Source of the DNA: an uncultured Saprospiraceae bacterium
GTDB taxonomy: Bacteria; Bacteroidota; Bacteroidia; Chitinophagales; Saprospiraceae
Length of the DNA: 64,000 nucleotides
Direction: 5' to 3'
NCBI GenBank assembly: GCA_937974625.1
Contig: CALJVJ010000017.1
Span: 1 to 64,000 of the forward strand
This document shows positions 1 through 8,921 of the stretch, one piece after another. Position 1 is the first letter of the stretch. Each line of letters starts with the position of its first letter. The translations under genes and the position numbers were made by a program. A model generated the notes under the pieces. It ran no database searches. It was not told where the DNA came from and saw nothing but the letters and a program-made list of their open reading frames with translations.

Positions 1-219
1 TTTGTTTAAATCGCTCCGCGTAAACAAACGGCAACCGCCACCAAATTAAACGTGTTCCTAGACGTTGAGCCTAAGTGCTAAAGGTATAATTCTAATTTTT
101 AATAAATTACATATTACCATTTTACATTGTCCAGTAGAATAGTGTTTCCTCTAGTTAAGCAATAAAAATATATTTAGATTCTCTTCAAAGAAGCTGAATT
201 TATTTTTAATTTACTCCTA

Positions 220-400
220 AGAAATGAAAATTAAATAAGTTAGACCATGATACGCAGTTATTTTGTTTTCTAATGAGGCAAAAAACGCAGACATAGCACC
301 GCTATGGCGAGCCTGCCTGCCGGCAGAGGCAGGTATTTTTAACGAAATTAGAAGACTAAAGAACAAGTAGCTTGGCTAAAGTTATTTATTTTTCATTTCT
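220..400. repeat. Long imperfect palindrome, CATAGC family copy 1
   Basis: This gene-free left end (1-437) holds a palindrome about 180 bp long. Its centre is CATAGC (292-297), ACC, GCTATG (301-306). The arms pair with mismatches over their length, out to AGAAATGAAAA at 220-230 and its complement ending at 400. A short GC-rich palindrome, CCTGCC...GGCAGG (312-333), lies only in the right arm and looks like a nested insertion. Related elements occur at 20083-20250 and 36324-36441. I see no other gene in 1-437. A small inverted repeat, TTTGTTTA (1-8) with TAAACAAA (21-28), is at the very edge. Confidence 0.7.
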
Positions 401-437
401 AATACAGTCGCTAAGTTAACCATTAACAAGATTTATC

Positions 438-2483
438 CTAATATTTTACCTTAGAATTTGTGTTGTAAAAGAAAAACGCCCACTGGTCTGCTTGCTCTTC
501 AATAATTTTTGAGGTAGGTTTTCCTGCACCATGTCCTGCATTTGTCGCAATTCTAATTAACACAGGATTTTCCCCAGCGTGCGTATGTTGCAATTCGGCT
601 GCAAACTTAAAAGAATGTGCTGGCACTACCCTATCATCGTGGTCTCCTGTTGTTACCATAGTAGAAGGATAATTTATTCCTTTTTTCAAATTATGTAATG
701 GAGAATAGCTCAGCAGATTCTCAAAATGTGCAGCTTCATCACTCGACCCATACTCTACTGCCCAAGCATACCCTATGGTAAATTTATGATAACGAAGCAT
801 ATCCAAAACACCTACTGCGGGAAATGCTACGGCAAATAAACTGGGACGTTGTGTCATACAAGCACCTACTAACAATCCACCATTAGAACCTCCAGCGATC
901 GCTAATTTTGAAGATTGCGTATATTTTTCCCCAATTAGAAATTCCGCTGCAGCGATAAAATCATCGAAAACATTCTGCTTATTGTGTAGCATTCCTCCTT
1001 GGTGCCAATCTTCCCCATACTCTCCGCCGCCTCTTAAATTGGGCATAGCAAACACACCTCCGTTTTCCAATAAAACAAATCTTGAGGCACTAAAACTAGG
1101 CGTCAGATTTACATTAAATCCTCCATAGCCATAAAGAAAAGTAGGATTATTTCTATCCAATACTAAATCTTTCTTGTGGACTAAAAACATAGACACTTCA
1201 GTGCCATCCTTACTTTTATAAAATACTTGTTTTTCTACAAACTGCGTTGGGTCAACCGTTAAATCCGTTTCGAAAAATGGTTTTGATTCCCCTGTTTCGA
1301 CCTCATACAAGAATATACTTCCAGGGTAAACGAAGGAAGTAAAAGAGTAGAATATTTCCTTATCTTTTGCTTTACCAGAAAATCCAATTACGGACCCAAG
1401 ACCGGGTAAGCTTATTTCTTTTTCTAGCGTTCCTTTTGTATCATATTGAAAAATTCTACTGGTTGCATTTTGTAAGTATTCTGCAAATAACTTTCCGCCA
1501 CCTTTGGTTATACTTTGTAATAAATGGGCTGTTTCTGGAATGATTTCTTTCCAATTTTCAGGTGATGGATTGGCTAAATCTATCTCTACCAAACGGTATT
1601 TTGGCGCAAAAACATCCGTATGTACCAAAAACTTCCCATCCGCATGAAACACTACATTATTTTTATGGTCATATCCCGCAAATAATTTAATGAAGTTGCT
1701 ATTCGACTTGCTTAAATCTTTGTAAAATAATTCATATCCGTGGGTGCCTAGGGCTGCATACATGACCAGGTATTTATCATCTTCGGTCACATAGCAATAA
1801 TGATTAGGTTCTGGTTGTGCTTCGTTTTTATAAACTAAGGTATCCTTAGCTTGGTCCTCCCCTAGTTGATGATAGTAAACCGAATGGTAAACGTTCTTGC
1901 CACTTAATTCCTCCCCATCTTTGGCAGGAGGAAATCGGCTATAAAAAAAGCCATTTTTATACCACGCAGCGCTAGAAAATTTCACCCATTCTATTACGTC
2001 AGGCAACTTTTTGCCTGTTTCTATTTCCATTATATGAATTTCTTGCCAATCTGACCCCGCTTTAGATTGCGCATACGCTAAATACTTATGGTCCTTGGAG
2101 CAACCTAAAATCGTAATGGCGACTGTTCCTTGTGCCGACAGTTTATTTGGGTCAATAAATACCTTTTCAGCCCCTTTTTTTCCTTTTTTCTGGTAAATAA
2201 TCGCTTGGTTTTGAAGCCCTTCATTTTTATAATAAAAGTAATATTCCCCTGCCTTTAAAGGACTGTGCATCTTTGTGAAATTGAATAATGCGCTATACCT
2301 ATCAGCAATCTTTTTACGATATGGAATTTCCTTTAGATAGGCCTGCGTCACGGCATTCTGTTCTTTTACCCAGGCTTCTACTTCAGGAGCGCGGTCATCC
2401 TCTAACCATCTATATGGGTCCGTTATTTTTGTACCATGATAATTATCTACAATGGCTTCTCTTTTTGTTAAGGGATATTTCAT
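438..2483 (-). CDS. Prolyl oligopeptidase (S9A family)
   Basis: Serine peptidase of the prolyl oligopeptidase family, which cleaves short peptides after proline. At 681 residues it has the usual family length. It has no signal peptide, so it is probably cytosolic. The N-terminal segment 'DPYRWLED' (about residue 22) is typical of S9A. Residues about 70-420 form the seven-bladed propeller region and the rest is the alpha/beta-hydrolase domain. The nucleophile is Ser533 in GGSNGG. The acid is in DHDDRVVP (Asp616 by comparison with the family) and the histidine is His651 in NAGHGAG. The start is the ATG at 2483. The gene stands alone; the next minus-strand gene is more than 500 bp upstream. A second S9 peptidase, secreted and of another subfamily, is at 61598-63625. 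Confidence 0.95.
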   Translation of the reverse strand: MKYPLTKREAIVDNYHGTKITDPYRWLEDDRAPEVEAWVKEQNAVTQAYLKEIPYRKKIADRYSALFNFTKMHSPLKAGEYYFYYKNEGLQNQAIIYQKKGKKGAEKVFIDPNKLSAQGTVAITILGCSKDHKYLAYAQSKAGSDWQEIHIMEIETGKKLPDVIEWVKFSSAAWYKNGFFYSRFPPAKDGEELSGKNVYHSVYYHQLGEDQAKDTLVYKNEAQPEPNHYCYVTEDDKYLVMYAALGTHGYELFYKDLSKSNSNFIKLFAGYDHKNNVVFHADGKFLVHTDVFAPKYRLVEIDLANPSPENWKEIIPETAHLLQSITKGGGKLFAEYLQNATSRIFQYDTKGTLEKEISLPGLGSVIGFSGKAKDKEIFYSFTSFVYPGSIFLYEVETGESKPFFETDLTVDPTQFVEKQVFYKSKDGTEVSMFLVHKKDLVLDRNNPTFLYGYGGFNVNLTPSFSASRFVLLENGGVFAMPNLRGGGEYGEDWHQGGMLHNKQNVFDDFIAAAEFLIGEKYTQSSKLAIAGGSNGGLLVGACMTQRPSLFAVAFPAVGVLDMLRYHKFTIGYAWAVEYGSSDEAAHFENLLSYSPLHNLKKGINYPSTMVTTGDHDDRVVPAHSFKFAAELQHTHAGENPVLIRIATNAGHGAGKPTSKIIEEQADQWAFFFYNTNSKVKY

Positions 2484-2881
2484 TTATTGTATTTGCAGAG
2501 TTTATAAGGATTTGAAGTTCATATAGTTACAAGATAAATGTCATTTAGTAGACATCAAATTAAACATCAATTCATATTTTAAAATAATATGCCACAATTT
2601 ATCAATATTTTACGGTGAAATAATTTGGAAATCCAAGATATACTCCTAGTTTTGGGCCAAAGGTACTAATCTCAAAAAGATTTACTTTTTCATCTTATAC
2701 ACAAAACCTTGGGGCATCTTTCAGTTGGTATTTGTTTAAATTCCTACTGAGTTTAAAAATCACAATGCAAGCTGCTCCCTCACACAACCCCCGATTAAAG
2801 GTAATCATGTGTTTAGGTTAAAAGTGAAGAAGGCGCGGCTATGCATAAACCCTCCATGCATGGTCGCATTTTTAATTTAAC

Positions 2882-2960
2882 ATGATGAACGAGCGAACCC
2901 GAAGGGTAAATGTCCTGTGGACATTTAAGCGAGAAAACCGCGAAGCGGATGGGCAAGCAG
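2882..2960 (+). repeat. REP-like hairpin repeat, copy B1
   Basis: About 80 bp with two hairpins. AAATGTCC (2908-2915), TGT, GGACATTT (2919-2926) is followed by CCGC, GAA, GCGG (938-948 of this kilobase). It matches two tandem copies near 63.7-63.8 kb in inverted orientation; the paired bases differ but remain complementary. It lies in the 540-bp gap 2484-3026, where I see no convincing gene. A 65-codon open frame across the gap is made of the repeat itself. Confidence 0.75.
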
Positions 2961-3026
2961 GTTTTTTGGAGGTATAACTTTTGCTCGGCTTCTATTTTAT
3001 ACATGTCCAAGAAGATTATTAACTTT

Positions 3027-3674
3027 TCAAACTTCCAATAATCTATCAGCAGTCAGTATAATCGCACCTGCTTTCTCTAAATCTTTCCATATTTTCTTTG
3101 CTTCCGCTATTTTCCATGCTTTGCAACCATCTTGGATAACAAAGGTTTTAAACTCCAACTTTATTGCATCAAATACAGTGTTTTTAATGACCTTTTCTAG
3201 TGGTAACCCCATGATAAAAACTTGCTCAATATTTTTGGATTGTAAGTAGTCGAATAATTGGGTGTCTTTATTTTCGCCAGCATCATAAAAGGCACTATAG
3301 TCATCTACATTATGAGCGGTGCCCAACTCCACTTTATGCGTGAATTTTTCTTTATTTAAAGTAGGGTGAAATAGTGCCCCAAAGGAATCTGCGACACAAT
3401 GGAAAGGTAATAATTCTTGTTCTCGTCCATCAATAGGAATCGTTTGGCCGATATGTCGCCAAGGATGATTTCCTGCAAAACTAATATGATTGGCTGGGTG
3501 CCAATCTACGGTAGCAATCACCTCTGAGAATTGAGGCATTAGTTGATTGGCTAGCGGAATTAATAAATCGCCATCTGGTACTTCCATTGCACCACCGGGT
3601 AGATAATCTATTTGTAAATTTTGGAGAATTAAAGCGCTGTTTTTCAATACTGTAATAATTTTTGATTGTGTCAT
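3027..3674 (-). CDS. Nicotinamidase/isochorismatase-fold protein, probably catalytically inactive
   Basis: Clear similarity to nicotinamidase (PncA) along its whole 215 residues: LPGGA-EVPDGD near the N terminus, DWHP..H, a second metal histidine, and DDYSAFYD. The metal ligands appear kept (Asp57, His59, His63, His92), as does the lysine of the triad (Lys114). The catalytic aspartate of the DVQNDF motif is Asn19 here, and the catalytic cysteine (GLAADYC in the family) is Val162. It therefore probably cannot hydrolyse nicotinamide and may be a metal-binding or ligand-binding pseudoenzyme. I chose the ATG at 3674 because it overlaps the stop of the upstream gene as TAATG, which suggests translational coupling. 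A GTG three codons earlier is the alternative. The fold is sure; the inactivity is inferred from family alignment. Confidence 0.85.
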   Translation of the reverse strand: MTQSKIITVLKNSALILQNLQIDYLPGGAMEVPDGDLLIPLANQLMPQFSEVIATVDWHPANHISFAGNHPWRHIGQTIPIDGREQELLPFHCVADSFGALFHPTLNKEKFTHKVELGTAHNVDDYSAFYDAGENKDTQLFDYLQSKNIEQVFIMGLPLEKVIKNTVFDAIKLEFKTFVIQDGCKAWKIAEAKKIWKDLEKAGAIILTADRLLEV

Positions 3675-4831
3675 TAAAACCACTTTCTCAATTGCACACG
3701 AGCCAATCCTTCAGAAAAATCACGTACATCCAAAAATTCTGGTGCAATGGCTAAGTTGCCCTTTTTGTCAATAAACCCAATACCTTCCCTAAAAGCGGCT
3801 CTAGACATACCTTCTTGAAAACTCCAAATTAATCCATATTGTGCTGGGGTTAATTCTTTTCCTTTATCATCTAAAAAACCATATAAATAGCCAATCCTAT
3901 AGCCTGCAATGCCTTCTGAATAGGTATCAATTTGGTCGTAGGTTCTTGTGGTTAATATTTTTCCTTCGGTAGTAATTAAACTAAATTTGTCCGCTAATGC
4001 TGCAATCCATTTATCCTCATTGGCTGAAAATAATTGGTGATAAGTTGGGGCAATTACAAAATCTCCTTTTGTATTTATCAAACCATATTTCCCTTTTACT
4101 TTGGCAGCTGCAAATCCACCAACGAAATCCGTACAATTTTGAAATAGATTGGTAATTTTTGGCTGGCCTTTTTCATCCATGTATTGAAATCCTTGCTCCG
4201 TTTTTACCCGAACTAAATTTTCCGAAAGGTCTCCTACCCTTTTATATTCGATAGGAATAATGATTGCTCCTACTGAATTTATCAGCCCATACTTGTTGTC
4301 TAACTTTACTTTTGCTAGTCCTTTTTTAAATGGATAGGTTCTTTGGTATTTGGCTGGAATAATGGGCTTACCTTGTTTATCAATAAAACCATAATTGACA
4401 TCATTTCTAAAAACTGCTCTGCCTTCCGAAAATTCGGCTACCTCATCAAAATTTGGTTCAATCACCCATTCACCTTTTGTATCGATGAAGCCCATTTTAT
4501 TATCAAACGTTTGCACTTTTGCTAGGCCCTCTTTAAACCCCCAAACACTTTTATAAGACAAGGGTATTTTGAGGTCCCCTTCCTTATCTATATATCCCCA
4601 CTTAGTTTCTTTTCTAACCGCAGCTAGGCCCTCGTGAAAATTTCTATTGTCATCAAAGGTTGGATGTATGGCTACTTTGCCAGCTTGATTGATATATCCC
4701 CATTTATCATCTGTAGGAAAATAATCTGCCTTGGAATGAGCAGAAAGACCTGAGTTATTAGCATTTTCGTGCTGACAGGAAAGGCATAAAAAAAGTGCCA
4801 AAGCATAAATGAAAAGAAATCGGCAGTTCAT
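3674..4831 (-). CDS. WG-repeat lipoprotein
   Basis: Predicted lipoprotein of 385 residues. It has a hydrophobic leader ending in a lipobox (LCLSC, Cys19), followed by a run of WG (KWG) beta-repeats of roughly 45-50 residues. Examples are KWGYINQAGK, KWGYIDKEGD, KMGFIDTKGE, NYGFIDKQGK, KYGLINSVGA, KYGLINTKGD and GFIDKKGN near the C terminus. Such repeats usually form a binding surface; no enzymatic motif is visible. It is the first gene of a two-gene unit with the nicotinamidase-fold protein, sharing one base (TAATG). The pairing suggests the two act together, but the role is not known. Confidence 0.88.
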   Translation of the reverse strand: MNCRFLFIYALALFLCLSCQHENANNSGLSAHSKADYFPTDDKWGYINQAGKVAIHPTFDDNRNFHEGLAAVRKETKWGYIDKEGDLKIPLSYKSVWGFKEGLAKVQTFDNKMGFIDTKGEWVIEPNFDEVAEFSEGRAVFRNDVNYGFIDKQGKPIIPAKYQRTYPFKKGLAKVKLDNKYGLINSVGAIIIPIEYKRVGDLSENLVRVKTEQGFQYMDEKGQPKITNLFQNCTDFVGGFAAAKVKGKYGLINTKGDFVIAPTYHQLFSANEDKWIAALADKFSLITTEGKILTTRTYDQIDTYSEGIAGYRIGYLYGFLDDKGKELTPAQYGLIWSFQEGMSRAAFREGIGFIDKKGNLAIAPEFLDVRDFSEGLARVQLRKWF

Positions 4832-4986
4832 AGCGGCTAAATTAAGTTTAAATTTCGATTTTCACCATATCAACTAAACTAAAAATTAAACTTCTCTTTC
4901 TAGTTTCCTAATTGATTTTTCATCAGATAAGTATTCAACTCCTTTAAAAAACATAGAAGTTATTTTTTCGTTGGCTATAAAGATAT

Positions 4987-4994
4987 TATATTTG
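4987..4994 (+). promoter_or_regulatory. Possible -7 promoter element
   Basis: TATATTTG matches the Bacteroidota TAnnTTTG element about 100 bp before the acyl-CoA synthetase start. No exact TTTG box lies at the right distance upstream, so this is weak. Confidence 0.35.
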
Positions 4995-5097
4995 GATTTT
5001 TTAAAACTATCCCTAATTTATTACGGACATTTTAAAAAATACTTCGTAAGATAAGTTCTGACTCAAAATAATAACTTTTATAAAACTCAATCAACGT

Positions 5098-6921
5098 ATG
5101 TTAAATCTTTCTGTAATCTTAGAGAATAGCGCTCGCCAACACCCTACGAAGGCTGCTTTTACTTTTATGGATACTACTTTAAATTTTGCACAAATAAATG
5201 GTGCAGCCAATCAAGTCGCAAATGGCTTGAAAGCAAAAGGTATTCAACCCGGTGATAAGGTAGCTTTGAGTTCTTTTAATTTACCCTATTTTCCAATTAT
5301 CTATTTTGGTATTTTAAAAGCTGGAGCAACAGTTGTCCCCTTAAGTGTTTTATTAAAAAAAGATGAAATTGCTTACCATTTATCAGATAGTGATGCCAAA
5401 GCCTATTTCTGTTTTGTAGGTAATGCTGATTTGCCCATGGGACAAATGGGCCATGCAGGATTTAAGGAAGCGCCTGATTGTGAGCATTTCTTTATGATTA
5501 TGCCTACCCCCGAAATGCCTTCGCCTATTGCAGGAACTGAGACTTTAGGTGCTTTAATGGCAGGTCAATCACCTGTAGCAGAATCTGCTCAAACAGACCC
5601 AAATGATACAGCAGTTATTATTTATACGTCTGGTACGACTGGCCGGCCAAAAGGAGCAGAATTATCGCATTCTAATTTGATGCTTAATTGTATTGGGTCC
5701 GCTGATTTAGGACACATTAGCAAGGAGGACAATATTCTCATTGTTTTACCACTCTTCCATATTTTTGCCATGACTTGTTGTATGAATGCAGGTATTTATA
5801 GAGGTGCCTCTTCTGTATTATTACCTCGATTTGATGCAGAAGCAGTCTTTGGTTTAATGCAAAAACATGACATCAGTATCTTCGCAGGTGTGCCAACGAT
5901 GTACTGGGGCTTAGTAAATTATAAAGAAGATAAATTTGACTACGACAAAATATCTAAGAATCTTAGAGTCTGTATGGCTGGCGGTGCGTCTTTGCCTGTT
6001 CAGGTTTTACATGATTTTGAAAATAGGTTTAAAGTAGAAATTTTAGAAGGATATGGAATGTCGGAAGGTTCTCCGATTGTAACCTTCAATCACATGGGCG
6101 AAGAACGAGTGCCTGGAAGTATCGGTCGACCTGTTTGGGGAGTGGAGGTAAAGTTAGTAGATGATGCTGGAAATGAAGTTCCTGTAGGAGAAAAAGGTGA
6201 ATTGTGGTATCGAGGTCATAACGTCATGAAAGGATATTATAAAAGACCTGAGGCAAATGCTAAAACCTTGACTGATGGCTGGTTACATTCAGGTGATGTG
6301 GCAGTAAAGGATGATAAAGGGCGGTATTATATCGTCGATAGAACCAAGGACATGATTATTAGGGGTGGATTGAATGTATATCCAAGAGAAGTAGAGGAAG
6401 TGATGATTAAGCATGAAGCAGTTTCTTTAGTAGCGGTAACCGGTATTCCTGACCCAAAGATGGGAGAAGAAATTAAAGCTTATGTCGTACTGGCAGACGG
6501 TGCGTCCGCTACGCCAGCAGAATTAATTGCTTATACAAAAGGAAACCTAGCAGCTTATAAATATCCTCGTCAGGTAGAAATCATTGATGCATTGCCAATG
6601 AGTGCTACAGGAAAGATATTGAAAAAAGAATTGCGAAAAATGGAGGCTGAAAAGTCTAAAGACCCTCAAGATTTGACTAAAATCGAAGGTATTGGACCAA
6701 AGATTGCGGAAATTTTAAATAAAGCAGGTATTGCTAACTATTCTCAATTGGCAGGTACGGATAAAGAAAGAGTAAAAGAAATATTGAGTGAAGCGGGTGC
6801 TAGATTTGCTTCGCATGACCCGACAACTTGGGGCGACCAAGCTCAATTGGCTGCCGAAGGAAAATGGGAGCAATTGCAAAAATGGCAAGATATTTTGGAC
6901 GGCGGAAAGCCTGTCACTTAA
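5098..6921 (+). CDS. Long-chain acyl-CoA synthetase fused to a helix-hairpin-helix tail
   Basis: AMP-forming acyl-CoA ligase that activates fatty acids with ATP and CoA. Adenylation motifs occur in order: YTSGTTGRPKG (residues about 176-186), YGMSEGSP (319-326), GWLHSGD (394-400), DRTKDMIIRGG (414-424) and SATGK with the catalytic Lys506. These finish a normal ligase at about residue 515. An extra segment of about 90 residues follows. It begins DLTKIEGIGPKIAEIL (525-540), a helix-hairpin-helix motif of the DUF4332-like type, and ends WEQLQKWQDIL. Such a tail is usually a DNA- or protein-binding module and is not needed for ligation. The gene stands alone on the plus strand. Substrate chain length cannot be read from the sequence. 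Confidence 0.93.
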   Translation: MLNLSVILENSARQHPTKAAFTFMDTTLNFAQINGAANQVANGLKAKGIQPGDKVALSSFNLPYFPIIYFGILKAGATVVPLSVLLKKDEIAYHLSDSDAKAYFCFVGNADLPMGQMGHAGFKEAPDCEHFFMIMPTPEMPSPIAGTETLGALMAGQSPVAESAQTDPNDTAVIIYTSGTTGRPKGAELSHSNLMLNCIGSADLGHISKEDNILIVLPLFHIFAMTCCMNAGIYRGASSVLLPRFDAEAVFGLMQKHDISIFAGVPTMYWGLVNYKEDKFDYDKISKNLRVCMAGGASLPVQVLHDFENRFKVEILEGYGMSEGSPIVTFNHMGEERVPGSIGRPVWGVEVKLVDDAGNEVPVGEKGELWYRGHNVMKGYYKRPEANAKTLTDGWLHSGDVAVKDDKGRYYIVDRTKDMIIRGGLNVYPREVEEVMIKHEAVSLVAVTGIPDPKMGEEIKAYVVLADGASATPAELIAYTKGNLAAYKYPRQVEIIDALPMSATGKILKKELRKMEAEKSKDPQDLTKIEGIGPKIAEILNKAGIANYSQLAGTDKERVKEILSEAGARFASHDPTTWGDQAQLAAEGKWEQLQKWQDILDGGKPVT

Positions 6922-7033
6922 AATTTAACTTTGAAAGGATTGTATGATTGTTTATACTTTAAATGCAATCAATTAGATCATCAGTTAAAACACTAATTTT
7001 ACTAAATACTAAAAGGGTATTTTGTGTAGTATT

Positions 7034-7083
7034 ATCCGTTGGCAATCAATCCATTGGCATTTTTTATTTTGTTGCCAACGGAT
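7034..7083 (+). terminator. Stem-loop after the acyl-CoA synthetase
   Basis: Perfect 12-bp inverted repeat: ATCCGTTGGCAA (7034-7045) with TTGCCAACGGAT (7072-7083). The loop is T-rich. It is about 110 bp after the stop and has no long T tract behind it, so termination is plausible rather than certain. Confidence 0.45.
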
Positions 7084-7153
7084 TATTGCCAGCGGATATT
7101 TATTAGGTTTTAACCAAATGCGCTATTCAATCATCAACAATTTAGTAATTAGC

Positions 7154-8110
7154 CTATATTAATAACCTCCACCATAAAAATTTCCCTTTCTTAATTTTCT
7201 TCCGAATCTTTTTATCCGCAGCAATAAACTTGGGCGCTTCCTTGGTTTTTACAAACCCAAATTTCTTAGGCAATTTAGCATATAGACTTTTTGGTGGGCT
7301 ACAATCCTTTAAAGTTTTGCCTGATTCATAGGTATGGTAATAGATGTTTCGAATACCTAATTCCGTCAAACAGAAATCGAAAGTAGCTGACATAATAGCT
7401 TCTGCCCAAATTTTCTTGTACACTGCCAAGTAACTTTGATAAGCTTTTAAATTGTGTAAAGAAGTATCTGCATAGTGCGTTAACCAACAATCCCTGATTT
7501 TCTCTTTCTCTCTCTTCTTATGAGAATCTTTGAACCGATTAACCATCCTGTCCACCTCTCTAATCCAATCCGTTTGGATTTCTTCAATCAATACTTCTCC
7601 TGTGGCTAAATCAAAATCTAAGCGTGCCCATGCTAAAGTTAAGCGCATTTTTTTCTTAGCCACTGGATGACCATTGGTTTTAAATAATGGGGTCACACTT
7701 TGTACTGGGGCAATTAATTTGTGATAAATAGCATCATGGGCTGCTTCAAAATTTAATTGAATAACGAAGCTAAAACCTGGTCTAGTTGTTTGATACCAGC
7801 TATGTTTATGGTATTTTTCGTATCCTCCCCACCTATGAAAAGTAAGGTTGAAATTTTGCCATTCTTTTGGCAAATAATTAATCAAGTCTGATTTACTCAG
7901 TTGGTTGTCAACCAAACAAGCAGTAATTTCTTTAAGAGGTGCTTTTTGTAATAAAAATTGTTTGTTGCTAGCCTTTAATGTACTGATTTTTACAGGGTCC
8001 TCGATGGCATAGGTCAATAATTGAACCGCATATTTATCTCTATAATACCAAAATGGAACTACCTTATTTTTGTAAATACTCCTAAGGAAGTTTATTTCCT
8101 CAATGTTCAT
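7154..8110 (-). CDS. Conserved hypothetical protein with an EEIQTDW motif
   Basis: I do not recognise this 318-residue protein. It has no signal peptide or membrane segment and is rich in Lys, Trp and Tyr. The centre carries WARLDFDLATGEVLIEEIQTDW. Toward the end come a helical segment (KIWAEAIMSATFDFCLTELG), then YYHTYESG and SLYAKLPKKFGF. This order resembles, at a distance, the '(L/I)EEIQSDWH ... Y..LPK' segment seen in large phage polyvalent proteins; that likeness is from memory and only suggestive. I chose the ATG at 8110 because the upstream extension can only start at a TTG. The very basic C terminus (KKIRKKIKKGK) could bind nucleic acid. It has no operon partner. Confidence 0.7.
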   Translation of the reverse strand: MNIEEINFLRSIYKNKVVPFWYYRDKYAVQLLTYAIEDPVKISTLKASNKQFLLQKAPLKEITACLVDNQLSKSDLINYLPKEWQNFNLTFHRWGGYEKYHKHSWYQTTRPGFSFVIQLNFEAAHDAIYHKLIAPVQSVTPLFKTNGHPVAKKKMRLTLAWARLDFDLATGEVLIEEIQTDWIREVDRMVNRFKDSHKKREKEKIRDCWLTHYADTSLHNLKAYQSYLAVYKKIWAEAIMSATFDFCLTELGIRNIYYHTYESGKTLKDCSPPKSLYAKLPKKFGFVKTKEAPKFIAADKKIRKKIKKGKFLWWRLLI

Positions 8111-8921
8111 AACATTTAGATTAATAATGAAAAATAGATGACCGTTTTGTGCAAGAACAATAGCTTTGCACAATTGAAATGACGTTCACATATCAACCCT
8201 AAATGTCTACGAATGAATTACTTAGGTAAGAAATGCTTCAAGCCATTCCATGAAAGACAGAGAAATGTAGGAAACAATGCATTTTGATAAATTTTCGCTT
8301 ATAAAATATGAGAATCAGTTAATAAAATTTATTTTTGGTGTAAAACCAACTCTAAAACTAGAATTGAGTTAAAATAGTTCCTTTTTCAAATGAGACTTAT
8401 AAAATTGGATTGGTAAGGTTGGTCGACTCCATATTAAATAGGAAGAACAAATATGCCCCTATGTTGCTAAAAAAGAGACATTTTTGGCTATTGTTCGTTA
8501 AAAAGAGAATTTGTAAATTTGCCGTCCGATTGAAAATCGGAGGATTGATTATACTGAAGAAGAATATTTTTTGAAAAAATTCAGCTTTTTATTTTTTGGG
8601 ATTTTCAAATATTATTGTATTTTTAATTTAAGGGATTTTGTAAATAAGTAACTACACATTTTATTTCTGGAATCTAAAAAGTGATAAAAAAATATATTTA
8701 CCCTTTGATTTTTTCAAAGTTCCTTAACATCGGGCTAAAACCCTCCAGTTATTGTTTTGACTTCTATTTTTCATAAATTTTGAATCATTCAAATTCAAAT
8801 GGAGTAAAAACAAATAAATATTTTTAGTATTTAAAAAAGTTTTATATTTGCCATCTTTTTCGTCAGCCTTGGGTTAGATGTATCGTTTTAATGGAGGCAA
8901 AATAGACAATCAAGAGATTTT
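8111..8921 (+). other. Long intergenic region with two possible promoter elements
   Basis: About 810 bp without a convincing gene. TAAATTTG (8514-8521) matches the -7 consensus, with TTG at 8491-8493 about 20 bp before it. It is followed by the small hairpin CCGATT, GAA, AATCGG. No open frame follows, so any transcript would be a long leader or a small RNA. A second -7 match (8843-8850) lies closer to the next gene. Confidence 0.45.
8843..8850 (+). promoter_or_regulatory. Probable -7 element for the nuclease/UVR gene
   Basis: TATATTTG fits TAnnTTTG exactly, 71 bp before the ATG at 8922. The -33 box is not a clean TTTG, since the upstream DNA is almost all A and T. Confidence 0.5.

Noticed and set aside
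2813-3010. 65-codon minus-strand frame
   Set aside because: It is read from the REP-like repeat. A similar peptide (RFAV-SL--P-D--P-G-L-HH) arises from the copies near 63.8 kb, so it reflects the repeat, not a gene.
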